Part shown: in pieces, positions 56,753 to 64,000 of the stretch
Layout of the letters: each line of letters starts with the position of its first letter
Position numbering within the stretch: position 1 is the first letter of the stretch
Assembly (NCBI GenBank): GCA_965242575.1
Contig: OZ251461.1
Span: 1,922,001 to 1,986,000, forward strand
Source of the DNA: JANQOH01 sp965242575
GTDB lineage: Bacteria; Pseudomonadota; Alphaproteobacteria; UBA7887
DNA: 64,000 bases
Direction of reading: 5' to 3'
Notes under the pieces: model-generated
The model's input: the letters and a program-made list of their open reading frames with translations, nothing else
What the model was told of the DNA's origin: nothing
Databases searched by the model: none
Translations under genes and position numbers: made by a program

Positions 56753-57941
56753 GACGGTCCAGCAGGCGGCGGAGGAACGCCTCGCACGCCGCCAGTTGCG
56801 ACGCCTCGATGTATTCGTCGGCCTTGTGCGCCTGGTGGATGCTGCCGGGGCCGAACACCACGCAAGGGACGCCGCCGCGCTGGAACAGGCCGCCCTCGGT
56901 GCCGAACGAGATCGCCGAGGCCGGGCGGTTGTCGCCGGTCGCGGCGCGGACGAGGGACTCCGCAGCCGAACCCGGCGCCGGCGCCAGGCCCGCGACCGAC
57001 ACCAGCTCCTCGGTCTCCACCCCGGTCTCGCGCGACACTCGGCGCATCGCGGGCAGGACCGAGTCCGCGGCGTAAGCCTCGAACGGCGCCAGGACCTCGG
57101 CGGCGAAATCCGCGCCGGGGAGCATCCGCGCCTCCCACGAGAAGACGCAGCGGCCGGGGACGATGTTGTCCGCCGTCCCGCCCTCCACCGAGCCGACATG
57201 GACCGTGTGGCAGGGCGGGTCGAAGCCGCCCTCCGGGTCGGCGGCGGCGCGGAAGCGCAGGGCGAGGTCGTCGAGGAAGGCGATCAGCCGTCCGGCGGCG
57301 AGAATCGCGCTCACCCCGCGGTCGGTGTGCGCCGAATGCGCCTCCAGCCCCGTCACCGTCGTGCGCAGGCGGTGGACGCTCTTGTGCCGGTCCGCCAGGC
57401 GCATTTCCGTCGGCTCGCCGACGATGGCGGCGCGCGGCGCGAACGGCGCGCGGCGCAAATGCTCCACCAGCCGCGGCGCGCCCAGGCAGCCCACCTCCTC
57501 GTCGAACGACAGCGCCAGGTGGACGGGCGCGGCGAGGCGCCGGGCGAGGACCTCCGGCGCCAGCGCCAGCGCGGCGGCGACGAACCCCTTCATGTCGGCG
57601 CTGCCGCGCCCGTAGAGCCGCCCGCCGCGTTCGGTCAGGCGGAACGGGTCGGTCGCCCAGCACTGGCCGTCCACCGGCACCGTGTCGGTATGGCCCGACA
57701 GGACGACGCCGCCATCGCCGCCGGACGGCCCCAGGGTGGCGAACAGGTTGGCCTTGGCGCCGGTCGGGTCGAACAGGCGCTCGCTCTCCACGCCGAGGCC
57801 GGAGAGGCGGTCGGCGACGAAATCGATCAGCGCCAGGTTGGAGTTGCGGCTGGTGGTGTCGAACGCCACCAGCCGGGCGAGCGTCTCCGCCGCGCCCGGG
57901 CCGCGCGCGTCCCGGACGCCGGAGGCATAATGGCGAATCAT
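56739..57941 (-). CDS. argE: Acetylornithine deacetylase
   Basis: 400 residues. M20 metallopeptidase motifs are LSGHTDTVPVDGQ (His, Asp), the bridging GRGSADMKGF, the catalytic Glu pair in LSFDEEVGC, and AHSAHTDRGVSA in the dimerisation domain. IVPGRCVFSWEARMLPGADF and the C-terminal GPGSIHQAHKADEYIEASQL (His ligand) complete the site. It hydrolyses N-acetylornithine to ornithine in arginine synthesis. Its 3' end overlaps the ATPase remnant by a few bases, and its start is divergent from the peptide-binding gene. Confidence 0.93.
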   Translation of the reverse strand: MIRHYASGVRDARGPGAAETLARLVAFDTTSRNSNLALIDFVADRLSGLGVESERLFDPTGAKANLFATLGPSGGDGGVVLSGHTDTVPVDGQCWATDPFRLTERGGRLYGRGSADMKGFVAAALALAPEVLARRLAAPVHLALSFDEEVGCLGAPRLVEHLRRAPFAPRAAIVGEPTEMRLADRHKSVHRLRTTVTGLEAHSAHTDRGVSAILAAGRLIAFLDDLALRFRAAADPEGGFDPPCHTVHVGSVEGGTADNIVPGRCVFSWEARMLPGADFAAEVLAPFEAYAADSVLPAMRRVSRETGVETEELVSVAGLAPAPGSAAESLVRAATGDNRPASAISFGTEGGLFQRGGVPCVVFGPGSIHQAHKADEYIEASQLAACEAFLRRLLDRLAAA

Positions 57942-57974
57942 CGACCGGCTCCCTCGCCAGGGCGGCGCGAACGC

Positions 57975-59576
57975 ATGTTAGCACGGGGCGGCATTACGCG
58001 CAGGGGCGTTCTCGGCCTCGCGCTCGCGCCGGCGGCGGCGGCCTGCGCGCCGGCGGGGACTCCGCGCTCGGTCTTCGTCATGGCGCGGGCGCTCGACGAC
58101 GCGGCGAGCCTCGACCCGGCCGAGACCTTCGAATTCTCCGGCGCCGAGATCGTCTCCAACCTGTATCCGCGCCTGTTCCGCCCCAACCCCGCCGACCCGG
58201 CGAACCCGGCGGGCGAGGTCGTGGAGTCGTGGGAGCGCCGGGGCGCGCGGTTCGTCTTCACGACGCGGCGCGGCCTCGCCTTCGCCAGCGGGCGCCCCAT
58301 CGGCGCGGAGGACGCGGCGTTCTCGCTGCGGCGCGCGGCTGCGCTCGGCAAGGCGCCGGCGTTCATCCTCACCCAGTTCGGCCTGGCGCCCGACCGCGTG
58401 CGAACGCTCGACGACCGCCGCTTCGCCGTCGAGCTCGACGCGCCCTATGCGTCGTCGCTGGTGCGCAACGCGCTGAGCGCCGGCGTGGCCTCGGTGGTCG
58501 ACCGCCGCGCGCTTCCCGACCCGGACGCCGCGGACTGGGGCAATTCGTGGCTGCGAAGCCGTTCGGCGGGCGGCGGCGGGTTCGTCCTCAAGCGCTGGCG
58601 CCCCGGCGAGTTCGCGCTGCTCGACGCCGACCCCCGCGCGCCCAATTCCCGCGGGAACGCCGCCGCCGCGCCCGGCGCGCTCAAGCGGGTGGCGCTGCGC
58701 GACATCCGCGAGCCGGCGGCGCAGCGGCTGCTGCTGGAGCGCGGCGACGTCGATGCGGCGCGCGACCTGGGCCCCGACCAGATCGCTGCGGCGGCCGGGA
58801 CTCCCGGCGTGAGGATCCTCGCCGCGCCGCGCGCGCGCGTCCATTACCTGGGCCTGAACCAGCGCCATCCGATCCTCTCGCGCCCGCCGGTCCGCCGCGC
58901 GCTGCGCTACCTCGTCGACTACCGCGCCATCGCCGGCGGGCTGCTGCGCGGGCGGGCGCGGGTGCACCAGGCGTTTCTGCCGGCCGGGTTCTTCGCGGCG
59001 CTGGAGGGCGCGCCGTTCGCGTTCGACCCCGCCCGCGCGCGCGGCCTGCTCGCCGAAGCGGGGCTGGCGGACGGGTTCCGCGTGGCGATGGACGTCCGCT
59101 CCGATCCGGTGTCGCTGCTCGTCGCGCAGGCGTTGCAGGCGTCGATGGCGGCGGGCGGGGTCCGCCTCGAGGTCCTCCCGGCGACGGGCAAGCAGGCGCT
59201 CACCAAATACCGCGCCCGCCGGCATGAAATCTTCGTCGGACGCTGGGGGGCGGACTACCTGGACCCGCACTCCAACGCCGCCGCCTTCGCCCGCAACCCG
59301 GACAACGGCGACGACGCGCGCGAACGAACCCTCGCATGGCGCAACGGCTGGGAGATCCCCGAGCTCACGCGGACGACCGAGGCGGCGACGCGCGCCGGCG
59401 GCGACGCCGCGCGGGCGGAGCTCTACCGCCGCCTGCAACGCGCGGTGCGGGACGATTCGCCGTTCGTCGTCATGTTCCAGGAGACCGAGCAGATCGCGCT
59501 GCGCGCGCGGGTGTCGGGCTTCGCCGCCGGCCTGACCTCCGACCAGACCCGCTACGCCGACATCCGCAAGGCGTGA
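57975..59576 (+). CDS. Peptide/nickel-type ABC transporter substrate-binding lipoprotein (SBP_bac_5)
   Basis: 533 residues from the ATG at 57975. An upstream ATG at 57930 would add 15 residues and overlap the argE start. The signal is ITRRGVLGLALAPAAAACAP, a twin-Arg-like motif with a possible lipobox Cys. The domain shows ETFEFSGAEIVSNLYPRLF, FSLRRAAALGKAPAFIL, VHYLGLNQRHPILSRPPVRRALRYLVDYRAI and VGRWGADYLDPHSNAAAF, the OppA/DppA pattern. It should bind oligopeptides in the periplasm, but no permease genes are adjacent. Confidence 0.88.
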   Translation: MLARGGITRRGVLGLALAPAAAACAPAGTPRSVFVMARALDDAASLDPAETFEFSGAEIVSNLYPRLFRPNPADPANPAGEVVESWERRGARFVFTTRRGLAFASGRPIGAEDAAFSLRRAAALGKAPAFILTQFGLAPDRVRTLDDRRFAVELDAPYASSLVRNALSAGVASVVDRRALPDPDAADWGNSWLRSRSAGGGGFVLKRWRPGEFALLDADPRAPNSRGNAAAAPGALKRVALRDIREPAAQRLLLERGDVDAARDLGPDQIAAAAGTPGVRILAAPRARVHYLGLNQRHPILSRPPVRRALRYLVDYRAIAGGLLRGRARVHQAFLPAGFFAALEGAPFAFDPARARGLLAEAGLADGFRVAMDVRSDPVSLLVAQALQASMAAGGVRLEVLPATGKQALTKYRARRHEIFVGRWGADYLDPHSNAAAFARNPDNGDDARERTLAWRNGWEIPELTRTTEAATRAGGDAARAELYRRLQRAVRDDSPFVVMFQETEQIALRARVSGFAAGLTSDQTRYADIRKA

Positions 59577-59606
59577 CCGGGCCGGATCGGCGCGGGTCGC
59601 ATCGCA

Positions 59607-60311
59607 TCACATCAGTCGCAGCGCCTTGAACGAGGCGTGGCCGCGCCGGCCGACGACGATGTGGTCGTGTACCGCGACGCCGAGCGCCTTGCCGGCCTCG
59701 ACCACCCGCTTCGTCGTCTCGATGTCCTGGCGCGACGGCGTCGGGTCGCCGCTCGGATGGTTGTGGACCAGGATCACCGCGCTGGCGCCGAGGTCGAGGG
59801 CGCGGCGCATGACCTCGCGCGGGTAGATCGGCGTGTGGTCGACGGTGCCCTTCTGTTGCGATTCGTCGGCGATCAGCACGTTCTTGCGGTCGAGGAAGAG
59901 AACGCGGAAATGCTCGATGGCGGCGTCCTGCATCCGCCCCCGGCAGTAGTCCAGCAGCGCCTGCCAATTGCTTATCGCCGGCCTGTTCATCGCCCGCTCG
60001 CGCAGCGCCCGGTGCATCGTCGCCTCGACGACCTTGAGCGCGGCGGCGGCGGCCGGCCCGACCCCGTCGATCCGCGCGAGGCGCGCCGGGTCGGCCCCGA
60101 CGAGCTCGGCGATTCCGCCGAATTCGGCGAGCAACGCCTTGGCGAGCGGCTTCACGTCGCCGCGCGCCTTGACCTGGAACAGCAACAGCTCCAGCAGCTC
60201 GTAATCGGGCAGGGCGTCGCTCCCGCCCTCGAGGAAGCGCCGGCGCAGCCGCTCCCGATGTCCCGCGCGGCCGTCGGCGCGAGGGGGCTTGCCGTCCGCC
60301 GGCGCGCTCAT
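59607..60311 (-). CDS. radC: RadC/JAB-domain protein
   Basis: 234 residues. The N-terminal helix-hairpin-helix part is LLFQVKARGDVKPLAKALLA with ARIDGVGPAAAAALK. The JAB domain has VILVHNHPSGDPTPSRQDI (the His-x-His metal site and Asp). A general role in DNA repair has been questioned. It overlaps the map stop by four bases. Confidence 0.93.
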   Translation of the reverse strand: MSAPADGKPPRADGRAGHRERLRRRFLEGGSDALPDYELLELLLFQVKARGDVKPLAKALLAEFGGIAELVGADPARLARIDGVGPAAAAALKVVEATMHRALRERAMNRPAISNWQALLDYCRGRMQDAAIEHFRVLFLDRKNVLIADESQQKGTVDHTPIYPREVMRRALDLGASAVILVHNHPSGDPTPSRQDIETTKRVVEAGKALGVAVHDHIVVGRRGHASFKALRLM

Positions 60312-61120
60312 CCGTAGGGCGGGCGGTGGAGGCCGGCCGGGGATTCGGTGAACACCTCGCAGCCATCGGCGGTGACGGCGACGGTGTGTTCGAACTGCGC
60401 CGAGAGCGAGCGGTCCTTGGTCACGGCGGTCCAGCCGTCGGCGAGGATTTTCACGTCGTGGCGGCCGAGATTGATCATGGGTTCGACGGTGAAGAACATC
60501 CCCTCGCGCAGCGCCGGGCCGGCGCCGGGGCGGCCGTAATGCAGCACGCTCGGCGCGTCGTGGAACACGCGGCCGATGCCGTGGCCGCAGAAGTCCCGCA
60601 CCACGGCGCAGCGCGCCGCCTCGGCGCGGCTCTGGATGGCGTGCCCGACGTCGCCCAGCGTCGCCCCCGGGCGGACCGCGGCGATCCCCCGCATCATCGC
60701 GTCATAGGTCACCTCCGTGAGCCGCTCGGCCTTGCGCGGCGGCCTGCCGATCCAGAACATGCGGCTGGTGTCGCCGTGCCAGCCGTCGAGGATGACGGTG
60801 ACGTCGATGTTGAGAATGTCGCCGTCGGCCAGCCGTTTGGAGTCGTCGGGGATGCCGTGGCAGACGACGTGGTTCACCGACGTGCAGATCGACCGCGGGA
60901 AGCCCTTGTAGTCGAGCGGCGCCGGCGTCGCGCCGCGGGCGACGATGAAGTCGTGGCACAGGCGGTCGAGCGCGCCCGTCGTCGCGCCGGGGGCCGCATG
61001 CGGCGCGATGAAGTCGAGGACCTCGGCGGCGAGGCGCCCGGCGCGGCGCATGGCGGCGAAGTCGTCCGGTCCGTGGATCTTGATCGCGCGCGCGCCGCCG
61101 CCGGACTCCATGCCGTTCAA
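60308..61120 (-). CDS. map: Methionine aminopeptidase, type I
   Basis: 270 residues. Metal ligands are the two Asp in NIDVTVILDGWHGDTSRMFW, the His in CGHGIGRVFHDAPSV, the Glu in FFTVEPMINLGRHD and the Glu in SAQFEHTVAVTADG. It removes the initiator methionine from new proteins. Transcribed with radC downstream and sfsA upstream. Confidence 0.95.
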   Translation of the reverse strand: MNGMESGGGARAIKIHGPDDFAAMRRAGRLAAEVLDFIAPHAAPGATTGALDRLCHDFIVARGATPAPLDYKGFPRSICTSVNHVVCHGIPDDSKRLADGDILNIDVTVILDGWHGDTSRMFWIGRPPRKAERLTEVTYDAMMRGIAAVRPGATLGDVGHAIQSRAEAARCAVVRDFCGHGIGRVFHDAPSVLHYGRPGAGPALREGMFFTVEPMINLGRHDVKILADGWTAVTKDRSLSAQFEHTVAVTADGCEVFTESPAGLHRPPYG

Positions 61121-61150
61121 CCCGCCGCCCCCTCGGAGTTCCCGCCCATT

Positions 61151-61858
61151 CTAGCGCGCCGGAGGATGGATGGGCAGGGGCGAGTCGAGGAGGATGGCGC
61201 CGGTCGTCACGCGGCAGGCGTAGCACAGGGCCTCGACTCCGGCGTCGAGCGCCGCCGCGAACGCCGCGGCGTAGGCCGGGTCGATGTCTTCGGCGACGCG
61301 GAGCGCGGCGCAGTCGCCGCGCTGGACGAGGTAGAAGGCGACGGCCCGCCGTCCGGCCGCGGCGGCGGCGGCGAGTTCGGCGAGATGCTTCGCGCCGCGC
61401 TTCGTCGGCGCGTCGGGGAACTCGGCGCCGCGCCCGCGCTCCAGGGTCACGCTCTTGACCTCGACGTAGCAGGGGCGGCGCGAGTCGTCCTCGAGCAGCA
61501 GGTCGATCCGCGAGTTGCGCCCGTAGGGCGCCTCGCGCCGCATCCTGGCGTAGCCCGCGAGTTCGGGCGCGCGGCCGGCGGCGATGGCCTCGGCGACGAT
61601 GGCGTTGGGACGCGAGGTGTTCACTCCCACCAGCCCGCCGCCGGCGCGGACCAGCTCCCACGACCAGCGCAATTTGCGCGCCGGGTTGCGCGCCGGCGAC
61701 AGCCAGACCTCGGCGCCGGGTTCGGCGAGGCCGGTCATCGCGCCGGGGTTCGCTACGTGCGCGGTGGCCTCGCGCCCGTCGGCCAGCGCGACGTCGGCGA
61801 GGAAGCGCTTGTAGCGGGCGACCAGGCGGCCGGGAACCAGCGGGTCGGCGAACTCCAT
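61151..61858 (-). CDS. sfsA: SfsA family protein (sugar fermentation stimulation homologue)
   Basis: 235 residues, a typical length. N-terminal RLVARYKRFLADVALADGRE, VNTSRPNAIVAEAIAAGRAP, RNSRIDLLLEDDSRRPCYVE and VKSVTLE match SfsA, and the C-terminal ALRVAEDIDPAYAAAFAAAL is also typical. The (D)-D-(E)-V-K residues recall a PD-(D/E)XK fold. It has a DNA-binding N-terminal OB-like part; the cellular role is unclear. Confidence 0.93.
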   Translation of the reverse strand: MEFADPLVPGRLVARYKRFLADVALADGREATAHVANPGAMTGLAEPGAEVWLSPARNPARKLRWSWELVRAGGGLVGVNTSRPNAIVAEAIAAGRAPELAGYARMRREAPYGRNSRIDLLLEDDSRRPCYVEVKSVTLERGRGAEFPDAPTKRGAKHLAELAAAAAAGRRAVAFYLVQRGDCAALRVAEDIDPAYAAAFAAALDAGVEALCYACRVTTGAILLDSPLPIHPPAR

Positions 61859-61932
61859 GGCGGCGCGGCGGCGGCGGTGCGGACTTGGGCGGCGGCGCGG
61901 GTTCGGCTATCCTGCGCGGCGGGGAGGATGCC

Positions 61933-62697
61933 ATGAGCGAAACGACGCCGCAACCCACCGCCTGCGCGCTGATCATCGGCAACGAGATACTCTCGGGCCG
62001 CACCCGGGACGCCAACCTGCACTATATCGCCAGGCGCCTGTCGGAGCGGGGGATCCGATTGGCCGAGGCGCGGGTGGTCCCCGACCTCAAGCCGATGATC
62101 GTCGATGCGGTCAACGCGGCGCGCGCGGCCTACGACTACGTGTTCACCACCGGCGGGATCGGCCCGACCCATGACGACATCACCGCCGAATGCGTAGCCG
62201 AGGCGTTCGGCGCGCCGTTGATCGCGAACCCCGAGGCGCGGGCGATCCTCGAGGAGCAGTTCCGGGCCCGCAACATCGAGGCGAACGAGGCGCGGCTGCG
62301 CATGGCCAACACGCCCGAAGGCGCGACCCTGGTGCGGAACGCCATCTCCGGCGCGCCGGGCTTCCGCATGGAGAACGTGTTCGTGCTGGCCGGGGTTCCG
62401 TCGATCATGCAGGCGATGCTGGAGGCCGCGCTCGAATCCGTCCCCGGCGGCGAGCCGCTGCGCGCGCGGACGGTGACGGCCTACCTGCCCGAGGGCGCGC
62501 TGGCGGGGCCGCTCCGGCGGTTGCAGGGCGACTACCCTGACATCGACATGGGCAGTTACCCGTTCTACCAGGTGGGCCGCCACGGCTCGAACCTGGTGCT
62601 GCGGGGCATGGACGAGGAGCGCCTGGAGGCGGCCGCGGGCGAGCTCATGCGCATCGTCGGCGACCTCGGCGGCGACCCCGAGCTGAAGGAGGCGTAA
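61933..62697 (+). CDS. CinA-like molybdopterin-binding domain protein (MoaB/Mog fold)
   Basis: 254 residues from the ATG at 61933, after GGGGAGG. The MoaB fold is indicated by ALIIGNEILSGRTRDANLHY and the loop FTTGGIGPTHDDITAECVAE. It matches the N-terminal half of CinA and lacks the C-terminal nicotinamide mononucleotide amidohydrolase domain, as in many alphaproteobacteria. An upstream in-frame ATG at 61885 has no ribosome-binding site. Confidence 0.9.
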   Translation: MSETTPQPTACALIIGNEILSGRTRDANLHYIARRLSERGIRLAEARVVPDLKPMIVDAVNAARAAYDYVFTTGGIGPTHDDITAECVAEAFGAPLIANPEARAILEEQFRARNIEANEARLRMANTPEGATLVRNAISGAPGFRMENVFVLAGVPSIMQAMLEAALESVPGGEPLRARTVTAYLPEGALAGPLRRLQGDYPDIDMGSYPFYQVGRHGSNLVLRGMDEERLEAAAGELMRIVGDLGGDPELKEA

Positions 62698-62702
62698 GCC
62701 CC

Positions 62703-62789
62703 GCCCGCTTGGCGAAATTGGTAGACGCACGGGACTTAAAATCCCCTGGCCGCAAGGCCGTCCCGGTTCGAGTCCGGGAGCGGGCACCA
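62703..62789 (+). tRNA. tRNA-Leu (anticodon TAA)
   Basis: The acceptor stem GCCCGCT pairs with AGCGGGC, followed by A and an encoded CCA. The D arm is GGCGAAATTGGTAGACGC, the anticodon loop CTTAAAA within GGGA/TCCC gives TAA, and a long variable arm (CCTGGCCGCAAGGCCG) and T arm GGTTCGAGTCC are all in place. The anticodon reads UUA, a codon rare in this high-GC genome. Confidence 0.96.
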
Positions 62790-63052
62790 CCGGAAAACCC
62801 AGGCATGATCGTCGAATCGTACCGATCCAGGCTCGTAACCCTCCACTGCGATCGGTGTGAGGCGGCGCGGGGGGACCGGTCCGGTCGCGGCGCGCGGTGG
62901 AGGCGATCCCGTCAGGCGCGGCGGCGGCGTTTGCGAACGCCCGGCTGGCGCGGCGGCCGCGCCGGCGCCGCTCCGGGAGGGGCGTTGATTCCGCGCGACG
63001 AAGACGCTAATTGGGGCGGATTCCCGCAACGGCGACCCGAGGAGCGGCGGCC
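62790..63052. promoter_or_regulatory. 263-bp intergenic region before rpoZ with no gene recognised
   Basis: Between the tRNA and rpoZ no conserved reading frame is seen. It probably holds the promoter of the rpoZ-relA/spoT unit, and a GGAGCGG lies 6-12 bases before the rpoZ start. No clear -35/-10 pair, terminator U-run or riboswitch is visible by eye. Confidence 0.4.
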
Positions 63053-63526
63053 ATGGCGCGCGTGACGGTGGAAGACTGCGTAACCAAAATCCCCAACCGG
63101 TTCGAGCTCGTCATGCTCGCGTCGCAGCGGGCGCGCGACATTTCCGCCGGCGCGGAGCCGACCGTCGAAGAGGACAACGACCGCCACCCGGTGATCGCGC
63201 TGCGCGAGATCGCCGACGGGACGGTGACCGGCGAGCAGCTGTCGGAGACGCTGGTCCAGGGCCTCCAGCGCTACGCCGAAATCGACGAGCCGGAGGAGGC
63301 GCCGCTGAAACTGGTCGCGGCGGCCGAGGCGCTGTTCGGCCCGCCGGTCGCGGCGGCGGTCGACCCGGCGGCCCCGCCGCCGATGCCCACCGACGCGCCG
63401 CAGCCCGACATCGCGCCGCCGCCGCCCGCGGCCGCGCCTTCCCCCCCGGCCGCGGCCCCCCCGGCCGATCCGCCCCCGCCGGCCGCGGCCCCCCCGGCGC
63501 CGGAAGACGCCGGCGGCGAGGGTTGA
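63053..63526 (+). CDS. rpoZ: RNA polymerase omega subunit with long Pro/Ala tail
   Basis: 157 residues from the ATG at 63053. The conserved N-terminal core is MARVTVEDCVTKIPNRFELV, MLASQRARDISAGAEPTVEE, PVIALREIADGTV, typical of alphaproteobacterial RpoZ. Residues ~105-157 are nearly all Pro, Ala, Asp and Glu, making the protein clearly longer than most omega subunits. It helps assembly and stability of RNA polymerase and links to ppGpp response. The stop overlaps the start of the next gene (TTGA). Confidence 0.93.
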   Translation: MARVTVEDCVTKIPNRFELVMLASQRARDISAGAEPTVEEDNDRHPVIALREIADGTVTGEQLSETLVQGLQRYAEIDEPEEAPLKLVAAAEALFGPPVAAAVDPAAPPPMPTDAPQPDIAPPPPAAAPSPPAAAPPADPPPPAAAPPAPEDAGGEG

Positions 63527-64000
63527 TCCCGGCGGCGTCCGGCGGCGGGGCGGAGGCGCGCTACGAGGAATTCGCCGCGCGCGTCCGCGCCGCCGACCCG
63601 GGCGCGGACGGCGCCGCCCTCCACCGCGCCTTCGAATTCACCGTGGCCCGCCACCGCGGGCAGACCCGCGCCTCGGGCGACGCCTACGCCTCCCACCCCA
63701 TAGAGGTCGCGGGAATCCTCGCCGACCTGAAACTGGACACGGCGTCGATCGTCACCGGGCTGCTGCACGACACGGTGGAGGACGGAGTCGCCACCTCCGG
63801 CGAGATCGACCGGCTGTTCGGCGCCGAGATCGGGCGGCTCGTCGACGGCGTCACCAAACTCGGCAAGATCGAACTCCAGTCGCACGGCAGCCGCCAGGCG
63901 GAGAACTTCCAGAAGTTCCTCCTCGCGATGTCGGAGGACATCCGCGTCCTGCTGGTCAAACTCGCCGACCGCCTGCACAACATGCGCACGCTGCGCTTCC
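63523..64000 (+). CDS. RelA/SpoT (p)ppGpp synthetase/hydrolase, N-terminal part (runs off the window)
   Basis: Open from a TTG at 63523 (overlapping the rpoZ stop) to the window end, 159 codons visible, so the C-terminus is missing. The HD hydrolase domain begins with GDAYASHPIEVAGILADLKL and LLHDTVEDG, then VDGVTKLGKIEL and LLVKLADRLHNMRTLRF, which matches SpoT/Rsh. No ATG is available near the start, and the TTG is placed only by the overlap. This rpoZ-rsh order is common in proteobacteria. Confidence 0.9.
   Translation, partial: MIPAASGGGAEARYEEFAARVRAADPGADGAALHRAFEFTVARHRGQTRASGDAYASHPIEVAGILADLKLDTASIVTGLLHDTVEDGVATSGEIDRLFGAEIGRLVDGVTKLGKIELQSHGSRQAENFQKFLLAMSEDIRVLLVKLADRLHNMRTLRF

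Noticed and set aside
62736..63029. A 97-codon minus-strand frame across the tRNA-Leu gene
   Set aside because: It runs through the tRNA and lacks a conserved sequence; it has the familiar look of spurious ORFs annotated over tRNA genes (SNRDGLAARGF at its end).
63420..63500. Runs of C7-C8 in the rpoZ tail as possible phase-variable tracts
   Set aside because: The runs are short and frequent in Pro codons of high-GC DNA, and the frame is intact. They do not stand out as the G18 and G24 runs do.
63271..63978. A minus-strand open frame across rpoZ and relA/spoT
   Set aside because: Antisense to two conserved genes; its Gly/Ala-rich half is the reverse of the Pro/Ala tail of rpoZ.

Overview
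The window is about 70% G+C and reads as a chromosomal segment of an alphaproteobacterium, probably Rhodospirillales-like; the species cannot be told from this sequence. Pointers to the class are an AapJQMP-type amino-acid ABC operon, the CarD / 7-Fe ferredoxin / S4 protein / SUV3-like helicase neighbourhood beside an RpoH-type sigma factor, an acyl-CoA dehydrogenase with the long N-terminus of (2S)-methylsuccinyl-CoA dehydrogenase (ethylmalonyl-CoA pathway), GluQRS, and an omega subunit followed by a RelA/SpoT gene. Most of the window is tightly packed housekeeping genes with ATGA, GTGA and TTGA overlaps.

Layout. 0-8.8 kb: a DsbD-like gene entering from the left, yqgE, then a minus-strand operon (threonine synthase, M16 peptidase, TusA, GNAT), and a plus-strand pair (GH3-like enzyme and a polytopic membrane protein holding a 24-G run). 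8.8-9.7 kb: a 928-bp IS5-family element. 9.8-20.3 kb: a solitary Dam-like methylase, an enoyl-CoA hydratase, a livHMGF-type transporter, a sugar-nucleotide epimerase/dehydratase split by an 18-G run, and aapJQMP. 20.3-25.4 kb: a patchy accessory zone with a small coiled-coil protein, a lower-GC nuclease-like orphan, an ArsJ-like pseudogene, a SAF-domain oxidoreductase, and a decayed defence cluster (ATPase remnant, IS, broken N6-methylase). 25.4-43.5 kb: ordinary genes (dienelactone hydrolase, FKBP, MTA phosphorylase, rpoH, degenerate phosphoesterase, carD, fdxA, TerB, S4 protein, SUV3-like helicase, duplicated GFA proteins, esterase, gluQ, acyl-CoA dehydrogenase, phosphatase, frameshifted ADP-ribosylglycohydrolase, SNF2-type helicase).

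43.6-47.6 kb is an accessory island: a TbpB-like surface lipoprotein, Cys-rich small proteins, decayed paralogous small ORFs, and an ankyrin-like/transmembrane/thermonuclease fusion. 47.6-50.8 kb holds three overlapping redox genes. 50.9-56.8 kb is a second accessory zone with a phage-like small membrane protein, a secreted unknown, and a two-gene ATPase plus DUF4276-like module whose ATPase 5' end was cut off by an IS that itself carries a copy of the 928-bp IS. 56.7-64 kb returns to core genes: argE, a peptide-binding lipoprotein, radC, map, sfsA, cinA, tRNA-Leu(TAA), rpoZ and the start of a relA/spoT gene.

The most striking signal is the pair of very long poly-G runs (G24 and G18), each inside a reading frame likely to act on surface carbohydrate. 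One is in frame and the other is out of frame exactly at the tract, which is what two phase-variable contingency loci in opposite states would look like. The next most interesting items are the Ank-TM-SNase fusion island and the IS-remodelled ATPase/DUF4276 module.
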